Below, piece after piece: positions 1 to 5,331 of a stretch of 5,881 nucleotides of DNA. The notes under the pieces are model-generated. The model was given only the letters and a program-made list of their open reading frames with translations, was not told the DNA's origin and ran no database searches. The DNA comes from an uncultured Bacillaceae bacterium (GTDB taxonomy: Bacteria > Bacillota > Bacilli > Bacillales > Amphibacillaceae), in NCBI GenBank assembly GCA_945639745.1, contig CALZEK010000098.1, positions 1 to 5,881 on the forward strand. The letters run 5' to 3'. How positions within the stretch are numbered: the stretch's first letter is position 1; every line of letters begins with the position of its first letter. The position numbers and the translations under genes are program-made.

Positions 1-1
1 T

Positions 2-685
2 TCATCAGAAAACAATGTCATCATCGATTCAGCTGTTTATGATGATATGATTAAAGAATTTGAAGCACAAGGTGCATTTTTAATTAAAGAAGGCAGTGAA
101 GAAAAAGAAAATTTACAGCGTGCAATTTGGCCTAATTACCCTGAAACAAATGCCTTACATCCTGATGTACCAGGAAGTAGTGTCGAAGCACTTGCTGAAA
201 TGGCAGGTTTTGAAGTGCCTGAGGGAATTAATTTCTTTATTGTTGAAGAAACACGTGGTGTTGGCGCAGATTATCCATTTACAGGTGAGAAGTTATCACC
301 AGTTTCAACTTTAATTAAAGTTGATTCATTCGATGAAGCACTTGATAAAATGGATGGTATTTTACATTATCAGGGATTAGGACATAGTTGTGGTATTCAT
401 ACAACTGTTGAAGAACAAATCGATAAAATGGCTGCAAGAATGAAGGTTGGTCGTATGTTAGTTAATCAACCACAATCATTAGGTAACAGTGGCGCATGGT
501 TTAATGGAATGCCAGTTACAATGACTTTAGGTTGTGGAACATGGGGTCATAATAGTATTAGTAATAACGTAAGATGGAAAGATTTAGTGAACTATACTAC
601 TGTGTCAAGAGTGATTGATCCAGTTGAACCTTCAGATGAAGAAGTTTTTCCTGAAAGTATTCGTAACAAACATATTTCACTATAG
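2..685 (+). CDS. Acylating (CoA-dependent) aldehyde dehydrogenase, C-terminal half; sulfoacetaldehyde dehydrogenase-like
   Basis: The 5' part of this gene lies outside the window; 227 residues are visible and the frame is open to base 2. The family oxidises an aldehyde with NAD(P)+ and CoA to an acyl-CoA in the cytoplasm. The first visible residues, SSENNVIID, match the stretch that follows the catalytic cysteine in AdhE/SauS-type enzymes (Cys-x-Ser-Glu), so the cysteine codon should be the one cut by the window edge; base 1 is T, as a TGT codon would require. Other family marks are EKLSPVST (about residues 96-103), GLGHSCGIHT (about 125-134) and LGCGTWGHNSISNN near the C-terminus. Substrate is uncertain: sulfoacetaldehyde is my first guess by resemblance, with acetaldehyde or succinate semialdehyde as alternatives. 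The gene ends with tandem TAG stops (683-688) and a terminator. The permease that follows is a separate transcription unit but could serve the same catabolic route. Confidence 0.85.
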   Translation, partial: SSENNVIIDSAVYDDMIKEFEAQGAFLIKEGSEEKENLQRAIWPNYPETNALHPDVPGSSVEALAEMAGFEVPEGINFFIVEETRGVGADYPFTGEKLSPVSTLIKVDSFDEALDKMDGILHYQGLGHSCGIHTTVEEQIDKMAARMKVGRMLVNQPQSLGNSGAWFNGMPVTMTLGCGTWGHNSISNNVRWKDLVNYTTVSRVIDPVEPSDEEVFPESIRNKHISL

Positions 686-700
686 TAGCAATGACAAACT

Positions 701-735
701 GAAAATGGACATATTGTATGTCCATTTTCTTACTT
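701..735 (+). terminator. Rho-independent terminator after the aldehyde dehydrogenase
   Basis: A perfect 13-bp stem (701-713 with 717-729) with a 3-base TTG loop is followed by a T-rich stretch. It starts 15 bases after the stop codon and separates this gene from the downstream permease. The stem's own TTTTC end supplies part of the U-run. Confidence 0.85.
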
Positions 736-746
736 TTAAACTTAAA

Positions 747-802
747 TTGATCTAAAATTTAAGCGATTACATATAAAAACACAAATCTAAAATAGGTATA
801 AT
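747..802 (+). promoter_or_regulatory. Promoter region of the permease gene (exact -35/-10 ambiguous)
   Basis: The gene needs its own promoter because a strong terminator precedes it. One reading is -35 TTGATC (747-752) with -10 TATAAA (772-777), which has a long 19-base spacer and places the cre-like site between the two boxes. The only perfect TATAAT (797-802) sits 5 bases before the ribosome-binding site and would put the start point inside it, so it is less likely to be the functional -10. Confidence 0.35.
758..771 (+). promoter_or_regulatory. Putative CcpA catabolite-responsive element (cre) upstream of the permease
   Basis: TTTAAGCGATTACA matches the Gram-positive cre consensus TGWAANCGNTNWCA at every defined position except the second (T for G). 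It lies 51 bases before the permease start, where bound CcpA would be expected to block transcription initiation or early elongation. That fits a transporter for a non-preferred carbon source. The match is seen directly; CcpA binding is inferred. Confidence 0.6.
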
Positions 803-806
803 CATT

Positions 807-813
807 GGGAGGT
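807..813 (+). promoter_or_regulatory. Shine-Dalgarno site that sets the permease start at 823
   Basis: GGGAGGT ends 9 bases before ATG 823. A longer in-frame reading from TTG 805 would place this site inside the coding sequence and leave that TTG without a ribosome site, so 823 is preferred. Confidence 0.85.
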
Positions 814-822
814 AAAAAATAC

Positions 823-2127
823 ATGTTAAGTATGATTGGTTTAATAGGTTCTCTTGCCTTATTAATTATTTTGACTTTACGCAGTGTGAATATTATTGTT
901 TCAGCAGTTATTTGTTCTAGTATTTTAGCTTTAACAGGTGGTCTAAATCTACTTGATGCATTAACTGAAAATTATATGGAAGGGTTTACAGGCTTTTTTA
1001 AATCATGGTTTCTAATCTTTCTTCTAGGTGCTATTTTTGGTAAAGTTATGGAGGATACTCAAGGCGCTAGCGCTATTGCACATTGGATTCAAGATAAACT
1101 TGGAACTAAAGGTGCATTATTATCAGTTGTTGCAGCATGTGGATTAATGACTTATGGTGGTGTTAGTGTATTTATAGTTGCTTTTTGTGTGTATCCTATT
1201 GCTTTATCATTATTTAAAAGTGCAAATTTACCACACCGCTTTATTCCGGCAGCTCTCGTATTTGGTTCCATTTCATTTACGATGACAGCGCCAGGATCGC
1301 CAGAAATTCAAAACTTAATTCCAACAGAATATTTAGGAACGACACCTCTTGCGGGAGGATTTATTGGTTTTCTTTCTTCGTTCTTGATTTTAATTTTGGG
1401 AGGATTTGCATTAAATAAAATGGTACAAAACGCTGTTAAAAAAGGCGAAACATTTTCATTGCCATATAAAGAAATAGAAGTAGAAAATAAAACAGCAAGT
1501 AAACCTTTGCCAAACGTAATATTAGCACTTATACCATTAATTGTAGTTGTTGGTGTTTTAAATATCATAGCTCAATATATCCCTACTGATAAAGCTGTTA
1601 TTGTAGGATTGTTTAGTGGTGTTATTATTGCTTGGTTACTTATGTTCAAACAACTAGATCATCATTTACCCATTTTAGCAAAAGGGACTGAGAATTCGAT
1701 TGTGGCAATTGCTAATACCTGTGGTGTTGTTGGTTTTGGTGCGGTAGCTTCTCAAGTTCCTGCCTTTACTGCAATTGTTGATGGTTTAACAAATATGCCA
1801 GGATTAGAATATGCAGGTTTAGGTTTGTCTGTAACATTAATAGCAGGTATCACTGGTTCAGCTTCAGGTGGACTTGGAATAGCGATGCCGATATTAGCAC
1901 CAATTTATCAGGCGCAAGGATTAGATCCTGGTGCGATGCATAGAATTTCATCTCTTGCCTCAGGTGGGCTTGACTCATTACCTCATAATGGTTATATAGT
2001 GACAACTGTTCAAGGTGTCTGTAAGGAAACGCATCAGCGTTCTTATAAGTCAATATTTGTATTAAGTGTTTTGATACCAACACTTGTTTTAATTTTAGCA
2101 ATTGTACTTTATTCAATGTTTTATTAA
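823..2127 (+). CDS. GntP-family permease (gluconate/hydroxy-acid:H+ symporter-like)
   Basis: This is a 434-residue integral membrane transporter of the cytoplasmic membrane. It has roughly 11-13 hydrophobic segments, among them 4-18, 22-38, 60-75, 98-130, 175-196, 231-251, 258-274, 330-345 and 408-430. GntP-type landmarks are TAPGSPEIQN (155-164), the glycine/serine-rich GITGSASGGLGIAMP (342-356) and GGLDSLPHNGY (381-391). A charged cytoplasmic-type loop lies at about 199-228. GntP relatives import gluconate, other sugar acids or 3-hydroxybutyrate with protons; the sequence alone does not settle the substrate. The start is set by the ribosome site at 807-813. The gene is monocistronic between two terminators and has a cre-like box upstream, implying repression by preferred sugars. 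Its neighbour, a CoA-acylating aldehyde dehydrogenase, raises the possibility of a shared pathway, which is inference only. Confidence 0.87.
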   Translation: MLSMIGLIGSLALLIILTLRSVNIIVSAVICSSILALTGGLNLLDALTENYMEGFTGFFKSWFLIFLLGAIFGKVMEDTQGASAIAHWIQDKLGTKGALLSVVAACGLMTYGGVSVFIVAFCVYPIALSLFKSANLPHRFIPAALVFGSISFTMTAPGSPEIQNLIPTEYLGTTPLAGGFIGFLSSFLILILGGFALNKMVQNAVKKGETFSLPYKEIEVENKTASKPLPNVILALIPLIVVVGVLNIIAQYIPTDKAVIVGLFSGVIIAWLLMFKQLDHHLPILAKGTENSIVAIANTCGVVGFGAVASQVPAFTAIVDGLTNMPGLEYAGLGLSVTLIAGITGSASGGLGIAMPILAPIYQAQGLDPGAMHRISSLASGGLDSLPHNGYIVTTVQGVCKETHQRSYKSIFVLSVLIPTLVLILAIVLYSMFY

Positions 2128-2175
2128 AATAAACTAAACCTTGAAATGTTTTTTCAAGGTTTAGTTTATTTTTTT
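2126..2175 (+). terminator. Rho-independent terminator after the permease
   Basis: A perfect 21-bp stem (2126-2146 with 2152-2172) and 5-base loop TGTTT are followed by T residues to 2175. The stem's first bases are the last two of the permease TAA stop codon. The A-rich left arm means it could also stop transcription from the other strand. Confidence 0.93.
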
Positions 2176-2183
2176 ACCTATAA

Positions 2184-2197
2184 TTAAAGCGCTTGCA
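2184..2197 (+). promoter_or_regulatory. Putative cre (CcpA) site overlapping the -35 of the SCP2-thioesterase operon
   Basis: TTAAAGCGCTTGCA contains the AAAGCGCTT core typical of catabolite boxes. It differs from TGWAANCGNTNWCA at position 2 (T for G) and at the W before the final CA (G). The right half overlaps the -35 hexamer, an arrangement in which CcpA would compete directly with RNA polymerase. Binding is inferred from the match. Confidence 0.65.
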
Positions 2198-2220
2198 TTT
2201 TAGAGGATAACCTTTATAAT
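2193..2220 (+). promoter_or_regulatory. SigA-type promoter for the SCP2-thioesterase operon
   Basis: The -35 TTGCAT (2193-2198) and perfect -10 TATAAT (2215-2220) are separated by 16 bases. The predicted transcript starts near 2227, leaving a leader of about 33 bases before ATG 2260. Confidence 0.75.
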
Positions 2221-2245
2221 AGATGAATAATGATTCATTATTTGA

Positions 2246-2253
2246 AAAGGTGG
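2246..2253 (+). promoter_or_regulatory. Shine-Dalgarno site that sets the SCP2 start at 2260
   Basis: AAAGGTGG ends 6 bases before ATG 2260. The upstream in-frame ATG at 2230 would fall about 3 bases from the predicted transcript start and has no ribosome site, so it is not used here. Confidence 0.8.
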
Positions 2254-2259
2254 TATAAA

Positions 2260-2607
2260 ATGAATATTGAAACAATGACTGTAACTGAAATATGGAAGTT
2301 ACTCGAAGAAAAAACAAAAAATAATCCTGATGCTGTAAAAGAAATGGGAACTTACACGTATGGTTTTAAATTATCAGGTGATGAAGCAGGCGAGTATACA
2401 CTTGATTTTAAAGGTGATGATGTCGTAATCGAACCTTCATTAGTAAAAGAAACTGATTGTACATTAGAATTAAGTGATAAAAACTTTAAAAAATTAGTAA
2501 ATGGAAATTTAAATGCCACTTCAGCTTTTATGATGGGTAAAATAAAAGTTAAAGGCAATATTGGACTGGCTTTAAAATTAGAAAAATTATTAAAAACATT
2601 ATTTTAA
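2260..2607 (+). CDS. SCP2 sterol-binding-domain protein
   Basis: This 115-residue protein consists of a single SCP2-like domain, a small cytoplasmic alpha/beta fold with a hydrophobic tunnel that holds fatty acyl chains, acyl-CoAs or other lipids. The hallmark C-terminal half is clear: DCTLELSDKNF (66-76), LVNGNLNATSAFMMGKIKVKG (79-99) and a terminal helix GLALKLEKLLKTLF. The length is normal for stand-alone bacterial members, and no signal peptide or membrane segment is seen. The start follows the ribosome site at 2246-2253. The stop TAA is followed in frame by TAG. The thioesterase begins 19 bases later, so the two are probably co-transcribed and may act on the same acyl-CoA or lipid ligand. 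That link is inferred from position; the exact function of bacterial stand-alone SCP2 proteins is poorly defined. Confidence 0.87.
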   Translation: MNIETMTVTEIWKLLEEKTKNNPDAVKEMGTYTYGFKLSGDEAGEYTLDFKGDDVVIEPSLVKETDCTLELSDKNFKKLVNGNLNATSAFMMGKIKVKGNIGLALKLEKLLKTLF

Positions 2608-2614
2608 TAGCGAT

Positions 2615-2619
2615 AGGAG
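2615..2619 (+). promoter_or_regulatory. Shine-Dalgarno site favouring thioesterase start at 2627 over 2621
   Basis: AGGAG ends 7 bases before ATG 2627 but only 1 base before the in-frame ATG at 2621. The spacing therefore favours the second methionine. Confidence 0.7.
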
Positions 2620-2626
2620 AATGCAA

Positions 2627-3076
2627 ATGAGATTGCCTAATTATATTGAGGATTTAGAAGCATGGAAAAGCGAATTTACTTTCTCTACTGAAATTAAAAT
2701 TCGCTTTTCAGAAACAGATATGTTCGGTCATGTAAATAATGTTTCACCATTTATTTATTTTGAAGAAGCGCGAACAGATTATTTTAATGCACTGAGTTAT
2801 ACATTAGATGACACGAGTCCTAGTATTCCAATTGTTGCTGATTTACAATGTGATTATCACAGGGAATTGTATTTTGGAAATAAATTAACTGTTTACGTAA
2901 AAGTAAATCAAGCTGGAAACAGTTCGATTGATATTCATTATATGGGAGTTAATGAAAAAGATGAAATATGTTTAACTGGTAGAGGAGCTCTTGTAAATAT
3001 AGATCCGAAAACAAAAAAAGCTGTTCCACTAGACGAAAATTTAAAGGCAAAAATGTTAGAATCTAAAAGTAGTTAG
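2627..3076 (+). CDS. ysmA: YsmA-like acyl-CoA thioesterase, hotdog fold (4HBT family)
   Basis: This 149-residue cytoplasmic protein has a single hotdog domain of the 4-hydroxybenzoyl-CoA thioesterase/YbgC type; members hydrolyse acyl-CoA or related thioesters. The signature RFSETDMFGHVNNVSPFIYFEEAR occupies residues 26-49 (quoted here in pieces: RFSETDMFGHVNN then SPFIYFEEAR). Asp31 is at the usual catalytic position, followed by GHVNN and the helix carrying Glu46/Glu47. A second conserved stretch, VADLQCDYHRELYFG, spans 70-84, and LTGRGALVNID spans 116-126. In Bacillus subtilis ysmA lies shortly upstream of racE, the same relative place as here, which supports the name. It is second in an operon with the SCP2 gene, downstream of a cre-like site. 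The terminator stem begins within its last codons. Physiological substrate is unknown. Confidence 0.82.
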   Translation: MRLPNYIEDLEAWKSEFTFSTEIKIRFSETDMFGHVNNVSPFIYFEEARTDYFNALSYTLDDTSPSIPIVADLQCDYHRELYFGNKLTVYVKVNQAGNSSIDIHYMGVNEKDEICLTGRGALVNIDPKTKKAVPLDENLKAKMLESKSS

Positions 3077-3105
3077 TGATGTTGCTAACTACTTTTAGTT
3101 TTTTT
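3063..3105 (+). terminator. Rho-independent terminator overlapping the thioesterase 3' end
   Basis: A perfect 14-bp stem (3063-3076 with 3085-3098), an 8-base loop and seven T residues (3099-3105) form a strong terminator. The left arm contains the last codons and TAG stop of the thioesterase gene, so coding and termination signals share sequence. Confidence 0.92.
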
Positions 3106-3137
3106 ATTATGTTAAACTAGTATTTATAGTTTATAAA
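3102..3137 (+). promoter_or_regulatory. Probable promoter region for the murI operon
   Basis: A promoter is expected here because a strong terminator lies just upstream. Candidate -10 boxes are TATAGT (3125-3130) and TATAAA (3132-3137). The first leaves room for a start point before the ribosome site. No good -35 is visible, so the assignment is weak. Confidence 0.3.
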
Positions 3138-3144
3138 AGTTATT

Positions 3145-3153
3145 GAAGAGGTG
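3145..3153 (+). promoter_or_regulatory. Shine-Dalgarno site for a TTG-started murI
   Basis: GAAGAGGTG ends 5 bases before TTG 3159. An in-frame TGA at 3144-3146 closes the frame upstream, and the next ATG lies after the catalytic Asp motif, so TTG is the only sensible start. Confidence 0.8.
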
Positions 3154-3158
3154 TAATA

Positions 3159-3992
3159 TTGGAAAGGTCAATAGGTGTTATTGATTCAGGTGTGGGTGGT
3201 TTAACTGTTGTAAATGAAATTATGAGACAATTGCCAAACGAACGCATTATTTATCTTGGTGATACTAAAAGGTGCCCATATGGATCAAGAGAAGAATCAG
3301 AAATCAAATTATTTACATATAGTATGGTAAAAGAAATAATGACATATGATTTAAAAGTTCTTGTGATTGCATGTAATACAGCAACAGCTTATACGCTAAA
3401 AGCATTGCGAAAAGAATTAGAGATACCCGTAGTTGGAGTAATTAGACCAGGCTCACGAGCAGCTATTTCAGTTACTGAAACTAAAAAAATTGGTATTATT
3501 GGTACAGAAGCTACAATTAAAAGTCGAGCATATGAATATAGTTTAAAAGAAATTAATAAAGAATTAGAAGTACAAAGACTTGCTTGTCCAACATTTGTAC
3601 CATTGATTGAGTCAGGTGAATATTTAAAAGTTAATATTATAAAACAGCTTGAACACGTTTTAAAACCACTAAAAGAAAATAAGTTGATTGATACATTGGT
3701 GCTTGGCTGTACCCATTACCCCTTGATCGCAGATGAAATAGCAAAAGTATTTGATGAAAAAATTCATGTTATTTCTTCTAGTGAAGAAACTGCAAGAGAA
3801 GTAAGTGTCATTTTAGATCAAAATAACTTATTAAATAAAAATGGTAAATCAATTCACTTATTTTTAATGACAGGTAATAAAGAAAATTTTGAACTAATTT
3901 ATGAAAATATTTTTGATACAACATTAAGTGATTTTCCAGATGTTGAAATAAAACAAATAGAACTTAAAGAAATAGAGGAGTCTTATAAATGA
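3159..3992 (+). CDS. murI: Glutamate racemase MurI (RacE)
   Basis: The enzyme interconverts L- and D-glutamate, supplying D-Glu for peptidoglycan precursors in the cytoplasm. The 277-residue protein carries the complete cofactor-independent two-cysteine catalytic set: [12 protein letters not shown] with Asp9, [11 protein letters not shown] (32-42), ACNTATA with Cys72, and GCTHYPL with Cys184 and His186. It is slightly longer than the usual 265-272 residues because of a charged C-terminal tail. The start is a TTG with a good ribosome site 5 bases away; no other start keeps Asp9. It is the first gene of the murI-rph-rdgB-ysnB operon. Its TGA overlaps the rph ATG by four bases, indicating translational coupling. 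The same gene order core is known in Bacillus (with gerM between) and Listeria. Confidence 0.95.
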   Translation: MERSIGVIDSGVGGLTVVNEIMRQLPNERIIYLGDTKRCPYGSREESEIKLFTYSMVKEIMTYDLKVLVIACNTATAYTLKALRKELEIPVVGVIRPGSRAAISVTETKKIGIIGTEATIKSRAYEYSLKEINKELEVQRLACPTFVPLIESGEYLKVNIIKQLEHVLKPLKENKLIDTLVLGCTHYPLIADEIAKVFDEKIHVISSSEETAREVSVILDQNNLLNKNGKSIHLFLMTGNKENFELIYENIFDTTLSDFPDVEIKQIELKEIEESYK

Positions 3993-4720
3993 AAAATATA
4001 CGTACAGTAAAAATTATTCCAAATTATATTACCCATCCAGAAGGATCAGTATTAATTGAAGTTGGTGGCACTAAAGTTATATGTAATGCCAGCATAGAAA
4101 AAAGAGTCCCCCCTTTTTTAAGAGGCCAAGGAAAAGGTTGGATTACAGCTGAATACTCAATGTTACCTCGTGCTACAAATACGCGGAATATAAGAGAAGC
4201 ATCAAAAGGAAAAATTAGTGGTCGAACAATGGAAATTCAACGATTAATTGGTCGTGCATTAAGATCTGTTGTTGATTTAGACTTAATAGGCGAACGAACA
4301 ATTTGGATTGATTGTGATGTTATTCAAGCAGATGGTGGAACACGTACTGCATCGATTACAGGTGCATTCGTTGCAATGGCGTTGGCTTGTCATAAACTCA
4401 TGTTAGAAGAATCACTTACTAAATTTCCTGTTACTGATTTTCTAGCAGCAATTTCTGTTGGTGTATTAGATAATGAAGCAATATCAGTTGATTTAGATTA
4501 CGAAGAAGATTCGCAAGCTAAAGTTGATATGAATGTTGTTATGACAGGAAATGGTGAATTTGTAGAAATTCAAGGAACTGGTGAAGAATCGACATTTTCT
4601 TACCAAGAATTAAATGAGATGCTTTCTGGAGCAAATAAAGGCATTAATCAATTATTTGATTATCAAAAAGAAGTTTTAGGAGAAATAACTGACCTTATTG
4701 AAATGAGTGATCAAGCATGA
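3989..4720 (+). CDS. rph: Ribonuclease PH, lacking the usual N-terminal seven residues
   Basis: RNase PH is a phosphorolytic 3'-5' exoribonuclease that trims tRNA 3' ends, working as a hexameric ring. The 243 residues keep the core: HPEGSVLI (16-23), [20 protein letters not shown] (40-59), Arg61/Arg66/Arg69 (equivalent to Bacillus subtilis Arg68/73/76), Arg79 in [10 protein letters not shown], Thr118-Arg119 in GGTRT (phosphate site, equivalent to 125/126) and Asp174/Asp180 (catalytic acidic pair). The constant offset of seven against the Bacillus protein shows that residues 1-7, with the conserved Arg-x-Asp-Gly-Arg stretch, are missing. TAA at 3986-3988 directly before the ATG rules out a longer in-frame start. 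The ribosome site AGAGGAG (3974-3980) has an 8-base gap. It overlaps murI by ATGA and rdgB by ATGA. Activity is likely but the N-terminal loss deserves testing. Confidence 0.93.
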   Translation: MKNIRTVKIIPNYITHPEGSVLIEVGGTKVICNASIEKRVPPFLRGQGKGWITAEYSMLPRATNTRNIREASKGKISGRTMEIQRLIGRALRSVVDLDLIGERTIWIDCDVIQADGGTRTASITGAFVAMALACHKLMLEESLTKFPVTDFLAAISVGVLDNEAISVDLDYEEDSQAKVDMNVVMTGNGEFVEIQGTGEESTFSYQELNEMLSGANKGINQLFDYQKEVLGEITDLIEMSDQA

Positions 4721-5313
4721 AACCAATTGTTATTGCTTCAAAAAACAAAGGGAAGATTAAAGAATTTAAAGAGTTGTTAGCGGAATATGATCTTGAAGTT
4801 AAATCCCTATTAGACTTTTCAGACATACCAGATGTAGAAGAGACAGGGGAAACCTTTCATGAAAATGCTGCTTTAAAAGCAAAAACGATTGGTGATTTAT
4901 TAAATTGTCCAGTTATTGCAGATGATTCTGGACTTATGATTGATGCATTAGATGATCGACCAGGGGTTTATTCTGCAAGATATGCTGGTGAAGATAGCAA
5001 TGATGAAAAAAATAATTTAAAGGTATTAAAAGAATTAGAGAGTGTCGACGAAGATAAACGAACGGCACGTTTTATTGCAGTACTTGCTTTTTATCGACCA
5101 GGTGAAGAAATAGTTTTTAGAGAAGGATATTGTGAAGGAGAAATAACTTTTGGACCACGTGGTAAACATGGTTTTGGTTATGATCCCATTTTTATTCCTA
5201 AAGGCTATACAAAAACAATGGCTCAATTAAAAGATTATGAAAAAAATATTATTAGCCACCGAGCAGAAGCTATTCATCAGTTTAAAGTATGGTTAAACGA
5301 ACACGGTCTCTAG
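4717..5313 (+). CDS. rdgB: XTP/dITP (non-canonical purine NTP) pyrophosphatase, RdgB/HAM1 family
   Basis: The enzyme hydrolyses dITP, ITP and XTP to the monophosphate and pyrophosphate, keeping deaminated purines out of DNA and RNA. The 198-residue length is normal for the family. All expected motifs are present: [11 protein letters not shown] (7-17, substrate phosphate binding), [15 protein letters not shown] (41-55), ADDSGL with Asp69/Asp70 (68-73, metal and catalytic), [11 protein letters not shown] (81-91), GFGYDPIF (152-159, base recognition) and SHRAEA (180-185). It corresponds to Bacillus ysnA. The start overlaps the rph stop as ATGA and has no strong ribosome site of its own, so translation probably depends on coupling to rph. 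The next gene's ribosome site begins at this gene's stop codon. Confidence 0.95.
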   Translation: MKPIVIASKNKGKIKEFKELLAEYDLEVKSLLDFSDIPDVEETGETFHENAALKAKTIGDLLNCPVIADDSGLMIDALDDRPGVYSARYAGEDSNDEKNNLKVLKELESVDEDKRTARFIAVLAFYRPGEEIVFREGYCEGEITFGPRGKHGFGYDPIFIPKGYTKTMAQLKDYEKNIISHRAEAIHQFKVWLNEHGL

Positions 5314-5331
5314 GGAGGTACAGCATATTTA

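Noticed and set aside
96..314. Open frame of 72 codons overlapping the aldehyde dehydrogenase in another frame on the + strand
   Set aside because: It lies wholly inside a clear family member, has no ribosome site of note and gives a low-information Lys/Leu/Ile-rich product.
797..802. Perfect TATAAT as the permease -10
   Set aside because: The start point would fall within the ribosome-binding site and no -35 is visible at the right distance; it is kept only as an alternative.
686..822. Possible riboswitch or small RNA in the gap before the permease
   Set aside because: The 137 bases are accounted for by the terminator, the cre-like site, promoter candidates and the ribosome site; no further conserved structure is recognisable.
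1308..2116. Minus-strand open frames at 1308-1568 and 1850-2116 opposite the permease
   Set aside because: They are antisense to a conserved membrane protein, show no recognisable domain, and lack convincing upstream signals.
2352..2558. Minus-strand open frame opposite the SCP2 gene
   Set aside because: The sense strand encodes a well-matched SCP2 domain; the antisense product has no recognisable features.
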